Shown: piece by piece, positions 33,606-42,351 of the stretch
Position numbering within the stretch: the first letter of the stretch is position 1
Layout of the letters: every line of letters starts with the position of its first letter
Origin: Bacteroidota bacterium
GTDB taxonomy: Bacteria > Bacteroidota > Bacteroidia > Chitinophagales > Saprospiraceae
Direction: 5' to 3'
Assembly: GCA_963169325.1 (NCBI GenBank)
Contig: CAUJEY010000124.1
Span: 1-46,134 of the forward strand
DNA length: 46,134 bases
Notes under the pieces: generated by a model
Told to the model about the DNA's origin: nothing
What the model saw: only the letters and a program-made list of their open reading frames with translations
Database searches by the model: none
Program-made: the position numbers and the translations under genes

Positions 33606-36600
33606 ATGTGCCAACGGATGACCCATCTGTATTTACTGCTATGCTGCCTCTGCATTAGCCCCGTTTTTTCACAAAACACGACCCTGAAGGTCAAAATCAA
33701 CGAAACACCATATCGCGAAGCCCTGAATGTGGCGCCCGGTCAGACCCGGATTCAATTGTGCGGACTCACCCCGGGCAATACCTACCAGGTGATTGCAGTG
33801 GGGGCTTATTCCGGTCAGGAGGCAGACTTTAGCCTGACCATGGCCGTGCCCCAGCAGGAGGCCGTTGCCCGTTCGATGTCGCGCACCGACCGGCCGGAAC
33901 TCCGGCGGTTTAAAGCAGCCGCGTCCTGTGTCGATTTACTGGTACTAACCGCACGGGAAGGCCCCTCAACGGACGTGCCCATGTCCTTGTCGGTCGGTTG
34001 TCTGGATTGCCCGGACAGCGGCGATTGGCGGCAGCGATTTGTGGACAACCTGCCCGATGGCGTCTTATCGCCAAACCTGACGGTAACACAGGGCGACGCC
34101 GCTGCCGACCTGGTGACCAATGTATTGATCGGGGGCAATTGTTTCGACGTGTCGGGTATTACCTCAAAAGGATTTGCCAACTCCAGGGGCACCTTCTCCA
34201 CCGGTCAAAGCAGCATCAACATCTCCGACGGCATCGTATTGTGCACCGGGCCGACGAGTAGCCTGCCCGGCCCGAACAATCTGGGCAACACAAACGGTGG
34301 ATTTGCCAACGACTCCCAGAACGATCCCAACCTGTCCAGCCTCACGCTGGGCAATCAATACGATGTATCCGTTATCGAATTCGATTTTCGGCCCACTGCC
34401 AATATGGTGCAGTTCGAGTTTGTTTTCGGCTCCGAGGAATATTGCGAGTTTGTCGGTTCGCAGTACAACGACGTGTTCGGCTTTTTTATCAGCGGGCCTG
34501 GTATTACCGGCGTAAAAAACCTGGCAGTGATCCCGAACACAACCACCCCGGTTTCGGTAAACAACGTCAACCATGTGCTCAATAAAAACTTCTATGTCAA
34601 TAATAATAAAAACTATCCCTGCGATAACCAAACCGTATTCAATAGCGCTGATATTCAACTCGACGGCTTTACAAAAGTTCTGACGGCAACAGCCAATCTC
34701 GTTCCCTGTCAGACTTATCATATCAAGTTAGCCATCGCCGATATTGCAGACGCGAACTATACTTCCGCCGTTTTTCTCCGCGCTAATTCTTTTGACGCCG
34801 GCGGCGTGGTAAAAGCCACTCCCGTTTATCCTTCCGCTCAGCCTTTCACCATGGAGGGTTGCAATAACGGGTATATCCGGTTTTTTCGCGGTTCGGGCGA
34901 TATGAACGTGCCTTTACAGGTCACGTATACCCTTGCGCCCGGAAATACGGCAACGCCCGGGGTCGATTTTCTGCCGATACCGACTTCGCTGACTATCCCG
35001 GCAGGCCAAAACGAAATTTTGGTGCCCATTGATGTGATGGATGATCAGATTCCCGAAGGCAATGAATCTTTTACGTTGCTTTTAGACAATGCCTGTAGTT
35101 GCCTCCAGCAGGATGTCACTTTTGTCATTCAGGATAGAATTCCCCTGAATGTGGATATGGACGACAAAAAAGTATGTACCGGCAGCGCAAACCTCACCCC
35201 GGTATTGCTCAGTGGAGGACTGCCGCCGCTCACTTATTTATGGAGCAGCGGCCAAACGACGCCCAACCTGCCGGTATCCACCTTCGGCAGCCAGGCCTTC
35301 ACGGTCACGGTGACGGATGTTTGCGGTTTCACGGCTACGGCCTCCGCCACGGCCACGGTGGATCAGACACCGACGGCTATTCTGGCCGGTGGAAATATTC
35401 AATTCTGCGAAGGCGGCGCGATTGATCTTCCGATCAATTTCACCGGCGTAGGTCCCTGGATTGTGGGCATGACGGTGAATGGAACGCCGCAAAATCAAAC
35501 CTTTACGACCAATCCCGGCCTGGTAAACGTCACCTCCACCGGCAGTTACACGCTGACCTCCGTTGTCTCGCAGGGCGGCTGCCCCGGCTTGGCAGGCGGT
35601 AATGCCTCTATTGAGGAAGTCTCCCTTGGGCTGAATGTAGTTGCCCAAAATCCCCTGTGTTTTGGCGCCACCGGCGCGCTGAAGGCGGAAGTGGGCGGCA
35701 ATTTTCCGCCCTATACCTTTGTCTGGAGCACCGGTGCGTCCGGTTCAAACCAGAATAATCTCCCGACAGGTAGTTATACGGTCACAGTCACCACGCCGCA
35801 AGGTTGTTCCGCCACAGCTACGGCTTCGCTGACGGAGCCGCCGGTGCTGACGGCCGCGGTCAGCCAGTTTAACGACATTGATTGTTACCGGCCGGAGGGG
35901 AATGTGACGTTGGCAGTGGTTGGCGGCTCACCCGGTTATCAGTATTTGTGGAGCAATGGCGCCCAGCAGGCTAACCCGGCATTTACTGCCGGCGGCGCCT
36001 ACAATGTTACGGTTTCCGATATGCATCAATGTACGGCAGTGGCTTCTGTTACGATTAGTCAGAATACGACCCCGCCGACGGCCTTAGCCGAGGCAAAAGA
36101 TGAAATAACCTGCAACACGCCGGAGGTCTCCCTCAGCAGTGCGGGCTCTTCCATGGGCGGGAATTTTAACTATTCCTGGAGCACTCCGGACGGGCATATA
36201 CTGACCGGGTCGGAGGAGCAGGCCCTTCTGGTAGATGCCCCGGGCACGTATATTTTACTGATTACCAATACATCCAATGGCTGTACGGCAACTGCCGAGG
36301 CACTGGTGACCGAAAATACCAACTACCCAACAGCCCTCCAGATATCGGTAACACAGCCGGGTTGCAACGACAAGCCGGGCGCCATACAGGTGCAAAGTGT
36401 GGAAGGCGGCGAAGGACCTTTTGTATTTTCGATGGACGGCGGCATTACTTTTCTGAACAACAGCGCATTCGGTAGTTTGGCGGGAGGTCAGTACACCCTG
36501 CGTGTGCAGGACGTGAATGGTTGCGAGTACGAGCAAACCGTCGAACTCATTGCACCGGTGGAACCGGAAATTGAAATTGCCCCGGAAGTCAGTTTAGCTT

Positions 36601-37112
36601 ACGGCGACTCCGCTCTGCTAACGGCATTGCTGAACCTGCCGGTGTCGGACTTGGATACGATTATTTGGGGACCGCTTAGCCACCTGACCTTGACGGCCCG
36701 CCCCAACGAAGTGATGTGCCGCCCGTTTAAATCCACCCGTTACTCCGTTCTGGTTATTGCTAAAAATGGCTGCGAAGACCGGGCAGAGGTGCTGGTGCGC
36801 GTAGGCGATCCGGACATTTACGTGCCTAATGTTTTTAGCCCGTCGAAAGCGGACGGCAGCAACGATATTTTCCAATTTTATGCCCGCGACCTGGTTATTA
36901 ACGAGATTAAAAACTTCCAGATATTCGACCGTTGGGGTACCCAGGTTTTTGCCAGGGATCATTTCCTGCCCAACGACGACCGCAGCGGCGGCTGGGATGG
37001 TCGCTACAAGGGTAAGCCGCTGCCGCCCGGGGTATTTACCTGGTGGGCCGAGGTGGAACTAGCCAGCGGAGAAATGGTGCAGATGAAAGGAGATGTGACT
37101 TTAGTAGACTGA
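33606..37112 (+). CDS. Large surface protein: choice-of-anchor L, Calx-beta, SprB repeats and CHU_C sorting domain
   Basis: The ATG at 33606 (MCQRMTHLYLLLCCLCISPVFSQ) gives a signal peptide. An ATG four codons later is equally possible. Residues about 160-400 form a choice-of-anchor L domain (FDVSGITSKGFANSRGTF, ISDGIVLCTG, FVFGSEEYCEFVGSQYNDVF). About 410-500 is Calx-beta-like (TPGVDFLPIPTSLTIPAGQ, DDQIPEGNESFTLLL). SprB-type repeats follow (LCFGATGALKAEVGG, YTFVWSTGAS, PTGSYTVTVT). The end is a gliding-associated CHU_C domain (VPNVFSPSKADGSNDIF, NFQIFDRWGTQVF, GGWDGRYKGKPLPPGVFTW). CHU_C proteins are T9SS cargo of the type B-like group and are often adhesins. This one lacks an adjacent PorP/SprF gene. 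Confidence 0.88.
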   Translation: MCQRMTHLYLLLCCLCISPVFSQNTTLKVKINETPYREALNVAPGQTRIQLCGLTPGNTYQVIAVGAYSGQEADFSLTMAVPQQEAVARSMSRTDRPELRRFKAAASCVDLLVLTAREGPSTDVPMSLSVGCLDCPDSGDWRQRFVDNLPDGVLSPNLTVTQGDAAADLVTNVLIGGNCFDVSGITSKGFANSRGTFSTGQSSINISDGIVLCTGPTSSLPGPNNLGNTNGGFANDSQNDPNLSSLTLGNQYDVSVIEFDFRPTANMVQFEFVFGSEEYCEFVGSQYNDVFGFFISGPGITGVKNLAVIPNTTTPVSVNNVNHVLNKNFYVNNNKNYPCDNQTVFNSADIQLDGFTKVLTATANLVPCQTYHIKLAIADIADANYTSAVFLRANSFDAGGVVKATPVYPSAQPFTMEGCNNGYIRFFRGSGDMNVPLQVTYTLAPGNTATPGVDFLPIPTSLTIPAGQNEILVPIDVMDDQIPEGNESFTLLLDNACSCLQQDVTFVIQDRIPLNVDMDDKKVCTGSANLTPVLLSGGLPPLTYLWSSGQTTPNLPVSTFGSQAFTVTVTDVCGFTATASATATVDQTPTAILAGGNIQFCEGGAIDLPINFTGVGPWIVGMTVNGTPQNQTFTTNPGLVNVTSTGSYTLTSVVSQGGCPGLAGGNASIEEVSLGLNVVAQNPLCFGATGALKAEVGGNFPPYTFVWSTGASGSNQNNLPTGSYTVTVTTPQGCSATATASLTEPPVLTAAVSQFNDIDCYRPEGNVTLAVVGGSPGYQYLWSNGAQQANPAFTAGGAYNVTVSDMHQCTAVASVTISQNTTPPTALAEAKDEITCNTPEVSLSSAGSSMGGNFNYSWSTPDGHILTGSEEQALLVDAPGTYILLITNTSNGCTATAEALVTENTNYPTALQISVTQPGCNDKPGAIQVQSVEGGEGPFVFSMDGGITFLNNSAFGSLAGGQYTLRVQDVNGCEYEQTVELIAPVEPEIEIAPEVSLAYGDSALLTALLNLPVSDLDTIIWGPLSHLTLTARPNEVMCRPFKSTRYSVLVIAKNGCEDRAEVLVRVGDPDIYVPNVFSPSKADGSNDIFQFYARDLVINEIKNFQIFDRWGTQVFARDHFLPNDDRSGGWDGRYKGKPLPPGVFTWWAEVELASGEMVQMKGDVTLVD

Positions 37113-37169
37113 TTTTTCAAATTTCCCCTACATTAGCCCCGAACAAGTTCTCCTCAAACAAATAACACT

Positions 37170-37688
37170 ATGTGGACTATGCTGGAAGGCTTTAAACATT
37201 TAGCCGGCGAAGAAATTGACGTATTGATACAAGCGCCGGTGCTGATCACAATCCTGGTGGGCGGAGCGGATGGCGAGCTCGACCGCGACGAACGCGTTTG
37301 GACCGAGCGCTTGCTGCGCGCGCGTACGTATTCAAAACCCAACCTGATAAGCGAGTATTACCGGGTGGTTGCCGAAGGTTTTTTAGAAAAAGTTGAAAAA
37401 ACGATGGCAGCAATGCCCGGCGACGCGGAAGAACGGAATATGCTTATATCGGAAAAACTGGGCGTGCTTAACCTGGTTTTGGCTAAACTGGATACCCATT
37501 TGGCGGCCTCTTTGTATAAAAGCTACGTGTCGCTGGCCCAGGAAACGGCCAAAGCATCCGGCGGTTTTTTACGCATCGGCTCGGTGAGTGCTGCGGAGCA
37601 CCAATGGGTAAAATTACCGATGCTTACCCCCATACTGGCTCCGGTTGGTGATTCACCGGAGGAGGAAGAGGAGGAAAACGAGGCCTGA
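37170..37688 (+). CDS. TerB-like helical protein of unknown function
   Basis: The N-terminal half resembles a TerB fold: ITILVGGADGELDRDERVWTERLL has the A-D-G-E-L and following acidic pattern seen at TerB metal-binding sites. The rest is helical (LVLAKLDTHLAASLYKSYVSLAQETAKASGGF). The tail ends in a run of Glu. No signal peptide is present, so the protein is cytoplasmic. TerB domains occur in tellurite resistance and stress modules. No partner terC, terD or similar gene is nearby, so the role is open. It follows the CHU_C gene by 57 bp on the same strand. Confidence 0.7.
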   Translation: MWTMLEGFKHLAGEEIDVLIQAPVLITILVGGADGELDRDERVWTERLLRARTYSKPNLISEYYRVVAEGFLEKVEKTMAAMPGDAEERNMLISEKLGVLNLVLAKLDTHLAASLYKSYVSLAQETAKASGGFLRIGSVSAAEHQWVKLPMLTPILAPVGDSPEEEEEENEA

Positions 37689-37734
37689 TAATGCGCTCAT
37701 CAGCTGTATTTTTTAGAAACGCAGCAGATTTTTA

Positions 37735-37811
37735 TTTTAACACATAGGCACATAGGACACATAGATATTTGATTTTCAAAACTATGTGGCCTATGTGCCT
37801 GTTTGTTAAAA
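37735..37811. repeat. Single hairpin of the AACACATAGGCACATAGG family
   Basis: Left arm 37735-37764 pairs with 37782-37811 (30-bp arms with a few mismatches) around a 17-nt AT-rich loop. It sits between the convergent TerB-like and folP genes, the same type of position as the tandem pair at 15553-15724, so a bidirectional terminator role is plausible. Confidence 0.8.
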
Positions 37812-37847
37812 TTTTCGTGTTTATACGCCAAACTTGACTTAAAAAGA

Positions 37848-38684
37848 TCAATGTTCCTGAAGTTCCGCCCAGAGCCGGATAACTTCACGCGCTTCACGCA
37901 CATCATGTGCCCGGAGTATTGTAGCGCCTTGTTGCAGGGCTACCATGTGTAGCGCCGTTGTGCCGTTCAGAGCGTGTTCCGGTTTCACCTGCAATACTTT
38001 GCAAATCATCGACTTACGGGAAATTCCGGCCAACACCGGAAGCCCCGTCACGGCGGAAAAAACGTGCAGGTTTTTAAGCAATTGAAAATTATGCGCTACC
38101 GTTTTTCCAAACCCAAAACCAGGGTCTAAAACGATGTCCGTGATACCCAGGGCACGTAATTTGCCCACCTCGGCGATAAAAAAATCGAGCACTTCCTGTA
38201 CCACATCCCCATAAACGGGATTTTGCTGCATGGTTTGCGGGGCCCCTTGCATGTGCATCAGAATATAGGGCGTTTGTTTCAGCATACCTAGCAAGTGGTA
38301 CATACCGGCGTCCGATTTGCCGGCAGAAACATCATTAATCAGGGAGGCCCCGGCGTCAAGCGCTTCCCGGGCCACGGCGGCGCGCCAGGTGTCGATGGAG
38401 AGGATTGTTTCCGGAAATCGTTTAATAATGGCCGCTATGGCGGGTAATACCCGCCTTATCTCTTCCGTTTCCGCCACTTCGGTAGCGCCGGGCCTTGTGG
38501 ATGCGCCACCAATATCGAGGATGGCAGCACCTGCCGACAACATGTTTTCTGCCTGCCGCAACGCATCATCCACAGTCGTCAGGCGCCCGCCATCGTAGAA
38601 CGAATCCGGGGTCAGGTTCAGGATGCCCATGATGACCGGCGTTGAAAGATCGAGCAAGCGGCCGCGACAATTGAGAGATTGCAT
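37848..38684 (-). CDS. folP: Dihydropteroate synthase
   Basis: The enzyme condenses 6-hydroxymethyl-7,8-dihydropterin diphosphate with 4-aminobenzoate to give dihydropteroate in folate synthesis, and is the target of sulfonamides. The family signatures are clear: MGILNLTPDSFYDGG near residues 20-34 (pABA/diphosphate loop), GASTRPGA near 62-69, SIDTWRAAVAREAL, INDVSAGK, DPGFGFGKT and GISRKS, ending with HDVREAREVIRLW. The length of 278 aa is normal. It is a cytoplasmic housekeeping enzyme and the gene is monocistronic here, with a short tandem array just upstream. Confidence 0.96.
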   Translation of the reverse strand: MQSLNCRGRLLDLSTPVIMGILNLTPDSFYDGGRLTTVDDALRQAENMLSAGAAILDIGGASTRPGATEVAETEEIRRVLPAIAAIIKRFPETILSIDTWRAAVAREALDAGASLINDVSAGKSDAGMYHLLGMLKQTPYILMHMQGAPQTMQQNPVYGDVVQEVLDFFIAEVGKLRALGITDIVLDPGFGFGKTVAHNFQLLKNLHVFSAVTGLPVLAGISRKSMICKVLQVKPEHALNGTTALHMVALQQGATILRAHDVREAREVIRLWAELQEH

Positions 38685-38695
38685 TGTTTTGGGTG

Positions 38696-38764
38696 GGTGT
38701 TTTAGTGTTTTAGTGTTTTAGTGTTTGGGTGTTTTAGTGTTTAGGTGTTTTAGTGTTTAGGTGA
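38696..38764. repeat. Tandem 8-9 bp array (GTGTTTTA / GTGTTTAG)
   Basis: About eight copies of GTGTTTTAG- or GTGTTTAGG-like words fill the space between the folP start and the end of the diheme cytochrome gene. It lies just upstream of folP, so copy number could affect the promoter region. No inverted partner is present, unlike the other arrays. Confidence 0.75.
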
Positions 38765-38787
38765 AGCGGGGGGAGAAAATATACCTT

Positions 38788-39819
38788 TCACTTTTGTTCC
38801 ATTTCCTTTATCCAGTTTTTGATGAGTTCCACCCCTTCATCGTGTTTCAACTGGCGGCCCAATTCGGGCATCCGGATACCGGGGTCGTCGTTTTCCATAC
38901 GGAACAGCAGAATACTTTCATTGGGTTTTCCGGGCACGATGCCGAACTTCCGGCTACCACTACCGCGGCCCGCGGCCACCGGCGTTTTGTTGACGCCCAG
39001 CCGTTCCGGGTTCTGCTCGGAAATATCCAGAAACATACCGCTGGTGCCGGCTGGGCCGTGCGCATTGTGGCAATGGCCGCAGTTGGCGTCGAGATAGGCG
39101 CGGGCCTGTTGATCTGGAGTCGCACCGTCGTGGGGCCGGCGGTAATCGGCGAGGCGCGGCGCAGTGGCCGGGTCAAATTCTTCGGGGAGGTTTAGCCGGC
39201 CGGCTTTTTGCCATTGCAACAGTTGATGTTCGTTGCCCGCACCCCGGTTTAGTTGCCTGGCTGTCACGCCGATCGGCACGAATTGCCCGTCGTACGCATG
39301 GCATCCCTTACATTGGTTTACATTGGGCGCGATGTAATCGATTTTTTGTGTTTTGCCCTTTGCGTCTGTCCAGGAAACTGGAAAAGCGGCGCCCGCCACT
39401 TCGAGTACTGCGTCGGTTTGTTCGGCGTTCCAGATATATTCCAGTGCTTTCCAGCCTTTTGCATCGCGCAGCAGCAGCCGGGTTTCCAATATCCGGCGGC
39501 CTTGCTCCGGGCGCGCGGCATCGTGGTAATAGAAAAAGTTTTTAATAATGACCGACCCGGCGGGCAGATCGAAGGTCTCTTGTTCCCTGTAAGTCATTTT
39601 TTCGCCTGCCGGCAAATAAATGAAACGCGCTTTTTCAGCGTAGTCGGAAAACAGGGGTGCATTCACGTCATAAGGGAAAACGCCGTCTGCCGGCGACAGG
39701 TCGGCCAGGTTGCCGGTAAAAAAGCCGTATTCGGAAAGTTGCCATTTGGGTGCGTCCGGTTGCGGGGTGAAAAAACCGAAGCCCGTTGATAGAAGTGCCC
39801 ACAAAACGAAACGTAACAT
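38788..39819 (-). CDS. SO2930-type diheme c-type cytochrome (TIGR03806-like)
   Basis: Two heme c sites are present: CKGCH (170-174) and CGHCH (247-251). Met in IRMPELG near residue 322 could be an axial ligand. A hydrophobic N-terminus (MLRFVLWALLSTGFGFF) is a signal peptide, without a lipobox. The part before the first heme (about 25-165, YGFFTGNLADLSPADGVFPYDVNAPLFSDYA) is typical of this family. The protein should be periplasmic or surface-facing. As recalled, the family is regularly paired with a parallel beta-helix family (TIGR03805), which here is the gene directly upstream, 13 bp away. The function of the pair is unknown. Electron transfer is implied by the hemes. Confidence 0.88.
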   Translation of the reverse strand: MLRFVLWALLSTGFGFFTPQPDAPKWQLSEYGFFTGNLADLSPADGVFPYDVNAPLFSDYAEKARFIYLPAGEKMTYREQETFDLPAGSVIIKNFFYYHDAARPEQGRRILETRLLLRDAKGWKALEYIWNAEQTDAVLEVAGAAFPVSWTDAKGKTQKIDYIAPNVNQCKGCHAYDGQFVPIGVTARQLNRGAGNEHQLLQWQKAGRLNLPEEFDPATAPRLADYRRPHDGATPDQQARAYLDANCGHCHNAHGPAGTSGMFLDISEQNPERLGVNKTPVAAGRGSGSRKFGIVPGKPNESILLFRMENDDPGIRMPELGRQLKHDEGVELIKNWIKEMEQK

Positions 39820-39832
39820 GAGTGTCGTAAAG

Positions 39833-41002
39833 TTAATGACAAGTGTACGGCTTCAAATCCCTGCTGATACCCTTGAATTTTTTATCCGCTTTCAGGTTGG
39901 CAAACGTGCCGTTTGGGTTGTTGTGCACGCAAATGCGGTGCTCCGGTTTCACGGTTCCGTCGGCGGCCAGGTATTCGGGATTTTGAATGCCGTCGTAGAG
40001 AATATGCGGCACGTTGCGGCCAAATTTCAGCCAAAACAAAAAACCCAGTTTGTTTTTCCAGGTTGGCATTCGTTTGCCGGTGGAGTAGGTATTGTCGCGA
40101 ATGGAAATAGCGGAAGGGTAGGGGATATAGTCTTTGTCCTTGATCGGGTTTTCGGTGATGTAGTAACTGACTATGGCTGTGGAAGCGGTTTTATTATCCA
40201 GAATTTGATTGTTGTACACGTTCACATCGTGTGTGGCCAGGATCATAACGCCTGTACCGGGCGGCACTTTCCCGACGATATTTCCCTTCGGGGCAAAATT
40301 TTTATAATTATTCCGCAAAACCCGGTTGTTCCGGATGTGTACGTGTCCGCCGCGTTTTTTAGGCAGGTCTGGCAGGTCGAAAATCAGGATGCCGCCGGTA
40401 TTGTTGGTGCTCACATTGTCGTATACCCAGGCATTGGTGGTGTTTTCAATTTCGATGCCGGCTACATTGTACTCAGCCCGGCAGCCGCTCACCCAAACGC
40501 TGTCCGACTGGCCCACATAAATGCCGGCATCCGAGGCGCCGATGGCGGTACAGTTTTCTATCCGCACTTGTTGGCATTGTACGGGGTACAGGGCATAAGA
40601 GCCATTGTTCTTGCTGGGTTTTCCGGTCCACCTGGCGGTAATATTTCGAAAAACGAGTCCGGTCACCTGTTGTGTTTTAATCAGGTCGCCTTTGCTGTCT
40701 TCGATGGTAAAATCTTGTAAAACAATGTTTTGAGCATTGGTCACCTTCAAACCTTCGGCGCCTTGTTTTTGATTTTTGAAGGATAAAATTGTTTTTTCCT
40801 GTCCGGCGCCTTTAATGGTAATATTTGATTTAGCATCGAGCGACAAAGTGTTGCTCAACGTAATTTTACCGGCCGGCCATTCAATGACATCGCCGTCTTC
40901 GGCCAGGATCAGTTGCGTTTGCAGTTGTTTTTCCAAATCCGGTTGTGCGACCGCCAGGGCAGGAAAACTGAAGGTGAAAAGGAGCAGCAGTTGTTTTAAC
41001 AT
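39833..41002 (-). CDS. Exported parallel beta-helix protein (TIGR03805-like)
   Basis: After a signal peptide (MLKQLLLLFTFSFPALAVAQ) the chain shows right-handed beta-helix turns: NITIKGAGQEKTILSF, NIVLQDFTIEDSKGD, LVFRNITARWTG, VRIENCTAIGASDAGIYVGQS, VWVSGCRAEYNVAGIEIEN, AWVYDNVSTNNTGGILIF and NVYNNQILDN. It resembles carbohydrate-binding or carbohydrate-cleaving beta-helix proteins. No catalytic residues can be assigned. Its ATG overlaps the glycosyltransferase stop codon by one base, and the diheme cytochrome gene follows by 13 bp, so all three are one operon. Pairing with the cytochrome is conserved in other phyla (recalled). Confidence 0.88.
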   Translation of the reverse strand: MLKQLLLLFTFSFPALAVAQPDLEKQLQTQLILAEDGDVIEWPAGKITLSNTLSLDAKSNITIKGAGQEKTILSFKNQKQGAEGLKVTNAQNIVLQDFTIEDSKGDLIKTQQVTGLVFRNITARWTGKPSKNNGSYALYPVQCQQVRIENCTAIGASDAGIYVGQSDSVWVSGCRAEYNVAGIEIENTTNAWVYDNVSTNNTGGILIFDLPDLPKKRGGHVHIRNNRVLRNNYKNFAPKGNIVGKVPPGTGVMILATHDVNVYNNQILDNKTASTAIVSYYITENPIKDKDYIPYPSAISIRDNTYSTGKRMPTWKNKLGFLFWLKFGRNVPHILYDGIQNPEYLAADGTVKPEHRICVHNNPNGTFANLKADKKFKGISRDLKPYTCH

Positions 41003-41958
41003 TAGTACCGTTTTACAGACTCAATAATATACAAAGGCCGGTTTTTAATTTCACTGTAAATATTGGACAGGTAAATTGACATGACGTACAGGTTCAGGCA
41101 GGTAATGGCAAAAAAGATGGAAATGATTACCACCAGATAAGCCCAGCCAGAAATGGTTTGGTGGTATTCCCCAAAGATATCTACGTTGGTCATTTTCACC
41201 TTAATCGCGTTGAACACGGCTACACCGGCCACAAAACACGAGGAGATAAAAATCCAGAGTAACAAACTCCGCAGAAAAGTGGTAAAGGAGGTAATCGCTA
41301 CAAGAGCTGTGCGAAAGTGATCGCCGAAGGTCGTATCCGGTTCTGGAAATAGGGGGTGCTCCACTTCGATAGCCGTGCTGTTGTAGCCCACCAGGGCATA
41401 AATGGCTTTCAAATAACGGCTGTTTTCGCGCAGGCGCAGTAGCGAGTTCAGGGCCCTGCGGCTGATGATCCGGGAGTGATGTGCCCGGGGATCGATGCGG
41501 AGGTTGGAGTAGCGTTGCAGGATGCCATAAAAGATATGGTATAACATGCGCTGCAACCAGGGCAGGCGCCGGTCGCGGGCACGCAAATAAACGATGTCGA
41601 AGCCGGTTTGGCTTTTTTCCCACAGTTGGGTGATCAACTGCGGCGATCCGGCAAAGTCAAACTCAAAGATAACGGCATAATCACCATTGGCGCGGTCCAG
41701 GCCGGCCAGCAAGGCGTTGTCGCGGTTGACCGGCGCGCTCAGGTTGAGCAGGAAAATATTCTTGCGCAATTCCTCCGGCAGCGGGCGGATCACCGCGTCG
41801 ATAGCGCTTTGTTCGCAGTGGTTATTGACCAATACGAACTCGTAATCGCTGAAATTTCCAGCCAATTCTGCATAAGCACCGGTCAGCCATTCCGCCAGCG
41901 AGCGGATTTGACTTTGAGATTGTAACACGGCGATAACAGAGAGGAAAGAATGGTGCAT
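41002..41958 (-). CDS. Membrane-anchored family 2 glycosyltransferase (GtrB/DPM-like)
   Basis: The ATG at 41958 (MHHSFLSVIAVLQSQSQIRSLAEWL) fits the beginning of the GT-A fold. The longer frame adds 17 residues from repeat-adjacent DNA. The catalytic region has NRDNALLAGLDRANGDYAVIFEFDFAGSP. The usual DADLQDPP motif is EFDFAGSP here, so one acidic residue is conserved (D) and the other is Glu at the first position. Two membrane helices at the C-terminus (LLLWIFISSCFVAGVAVF and AYLVVIISIFFAITCLNLYV) are as in polyprenyl-phosphate glycosyltransferases. It probably transfers a sugar to a lipid carrier. It is the first gene of the operon with the beta-helix and cytochrome genes. Confidence 0.85.
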   Translation of the reverse strand: MHHSFLSVIAVLQSQSQIRSLAEWLTGAYAELAGNFSDYEFVLVNNHCEQSAIDAVIRPLPEELRKNIFLLNLSAPVNRDNALLAGLDRANGDYAVIFEFDFAGSPQLITQLWEKSQTGFDIVYLRARDRRLPWLQRMLYHIFYGILQRYSNLRIDPRAHHSRIISRRALNSLLRLRENSRYLKAIYALVGYNSTAIEVEHPLFPEPDTTFGDHFRTALVAITSFTTFLRSLLLWIFISSCFVAGVAVFNAIKVKMTNVDIFGEYHQTISGWAYLVVIISIFFAITCLNLYVMSIYLSNIYSEIKNRPLYIIESVKRY

Positions 41959-42012
41959 GATGTGGCCGGGTGGCAAATAGTTGTGATTATGTAGTTGGTG
42001 ATCCACCAAGGA

Positions 42013-42138
42013 TAAAATCCGTGAAAATCCGCGTACAAAGTCCGTGTCATCCGTACTCCCATCCTCCTACATAGGCCGCTCGTGCAGGATGAGAGCACGG
42101 ATGACACGGACTTTGTACGCGGATTTTCACGGATTTTA
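42013..42138. repeat. 53-bp inverted repeat, second member of the ATCCGYGAAAATCCG family
   Basis: Bases 42013-42065 pair with 42086-42138 with two mismatches around a 20-nt loop. Word order (AAAATCCGTG, AAAATCCGCG, GTCATCCGT) is the same as at 12193-12316, but the sequence differs at several places that remain paired in both arms. That shows base-pair conservation. It lies just upstream of the glycosyltransferase gene. Confidence 0.85.
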
Positions 42139-42187
42139 CCTGTGCAGCGCGAATCCGCAAAAGTGCAAAATCTGGTGGCAAAATACG

Positions 42188-42351
42188 CTTAGCATCGTGT
42201 CGTTGATAACTTTTCATTTTGGGGAGCAGATTTTGGGCTCGGGAAAGGCACCAAAACAGACGTATAGTGTACTATATAACTGTTTTGGGAACGAAGCCCG
42301 AGGTAAAAAGATGCCGCCAAAATGGAAAGTTATTGACGACACGATGCTTAG
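42188..42351. repeat. 164-bp nested hairpin with 35-bp termini (MITE-like)
   Basis: Termini 42188-42222 and 42317-42351 are reverse complements with about four mismatches (CTTAGCATCGTGTCG at the left end). Inside, CCAAAACAG (42251-42259) pairs with CTGTTTTGG (42280-42288) and GGGCT (42235-42239) with AGCCC (42295-42299). The right terminus overlaps the stop codon of the thioesterase gene. No target duplication was seen, and no transposase lies close. Confidence 0.7.

Noticed and set aside
41959-42009. 17-residue N-terminal extension of the glycosyltransferase
   Set aside because: It comes from the edge of the hairpin repeat region and precedes the conserved start of the GT-A fold.
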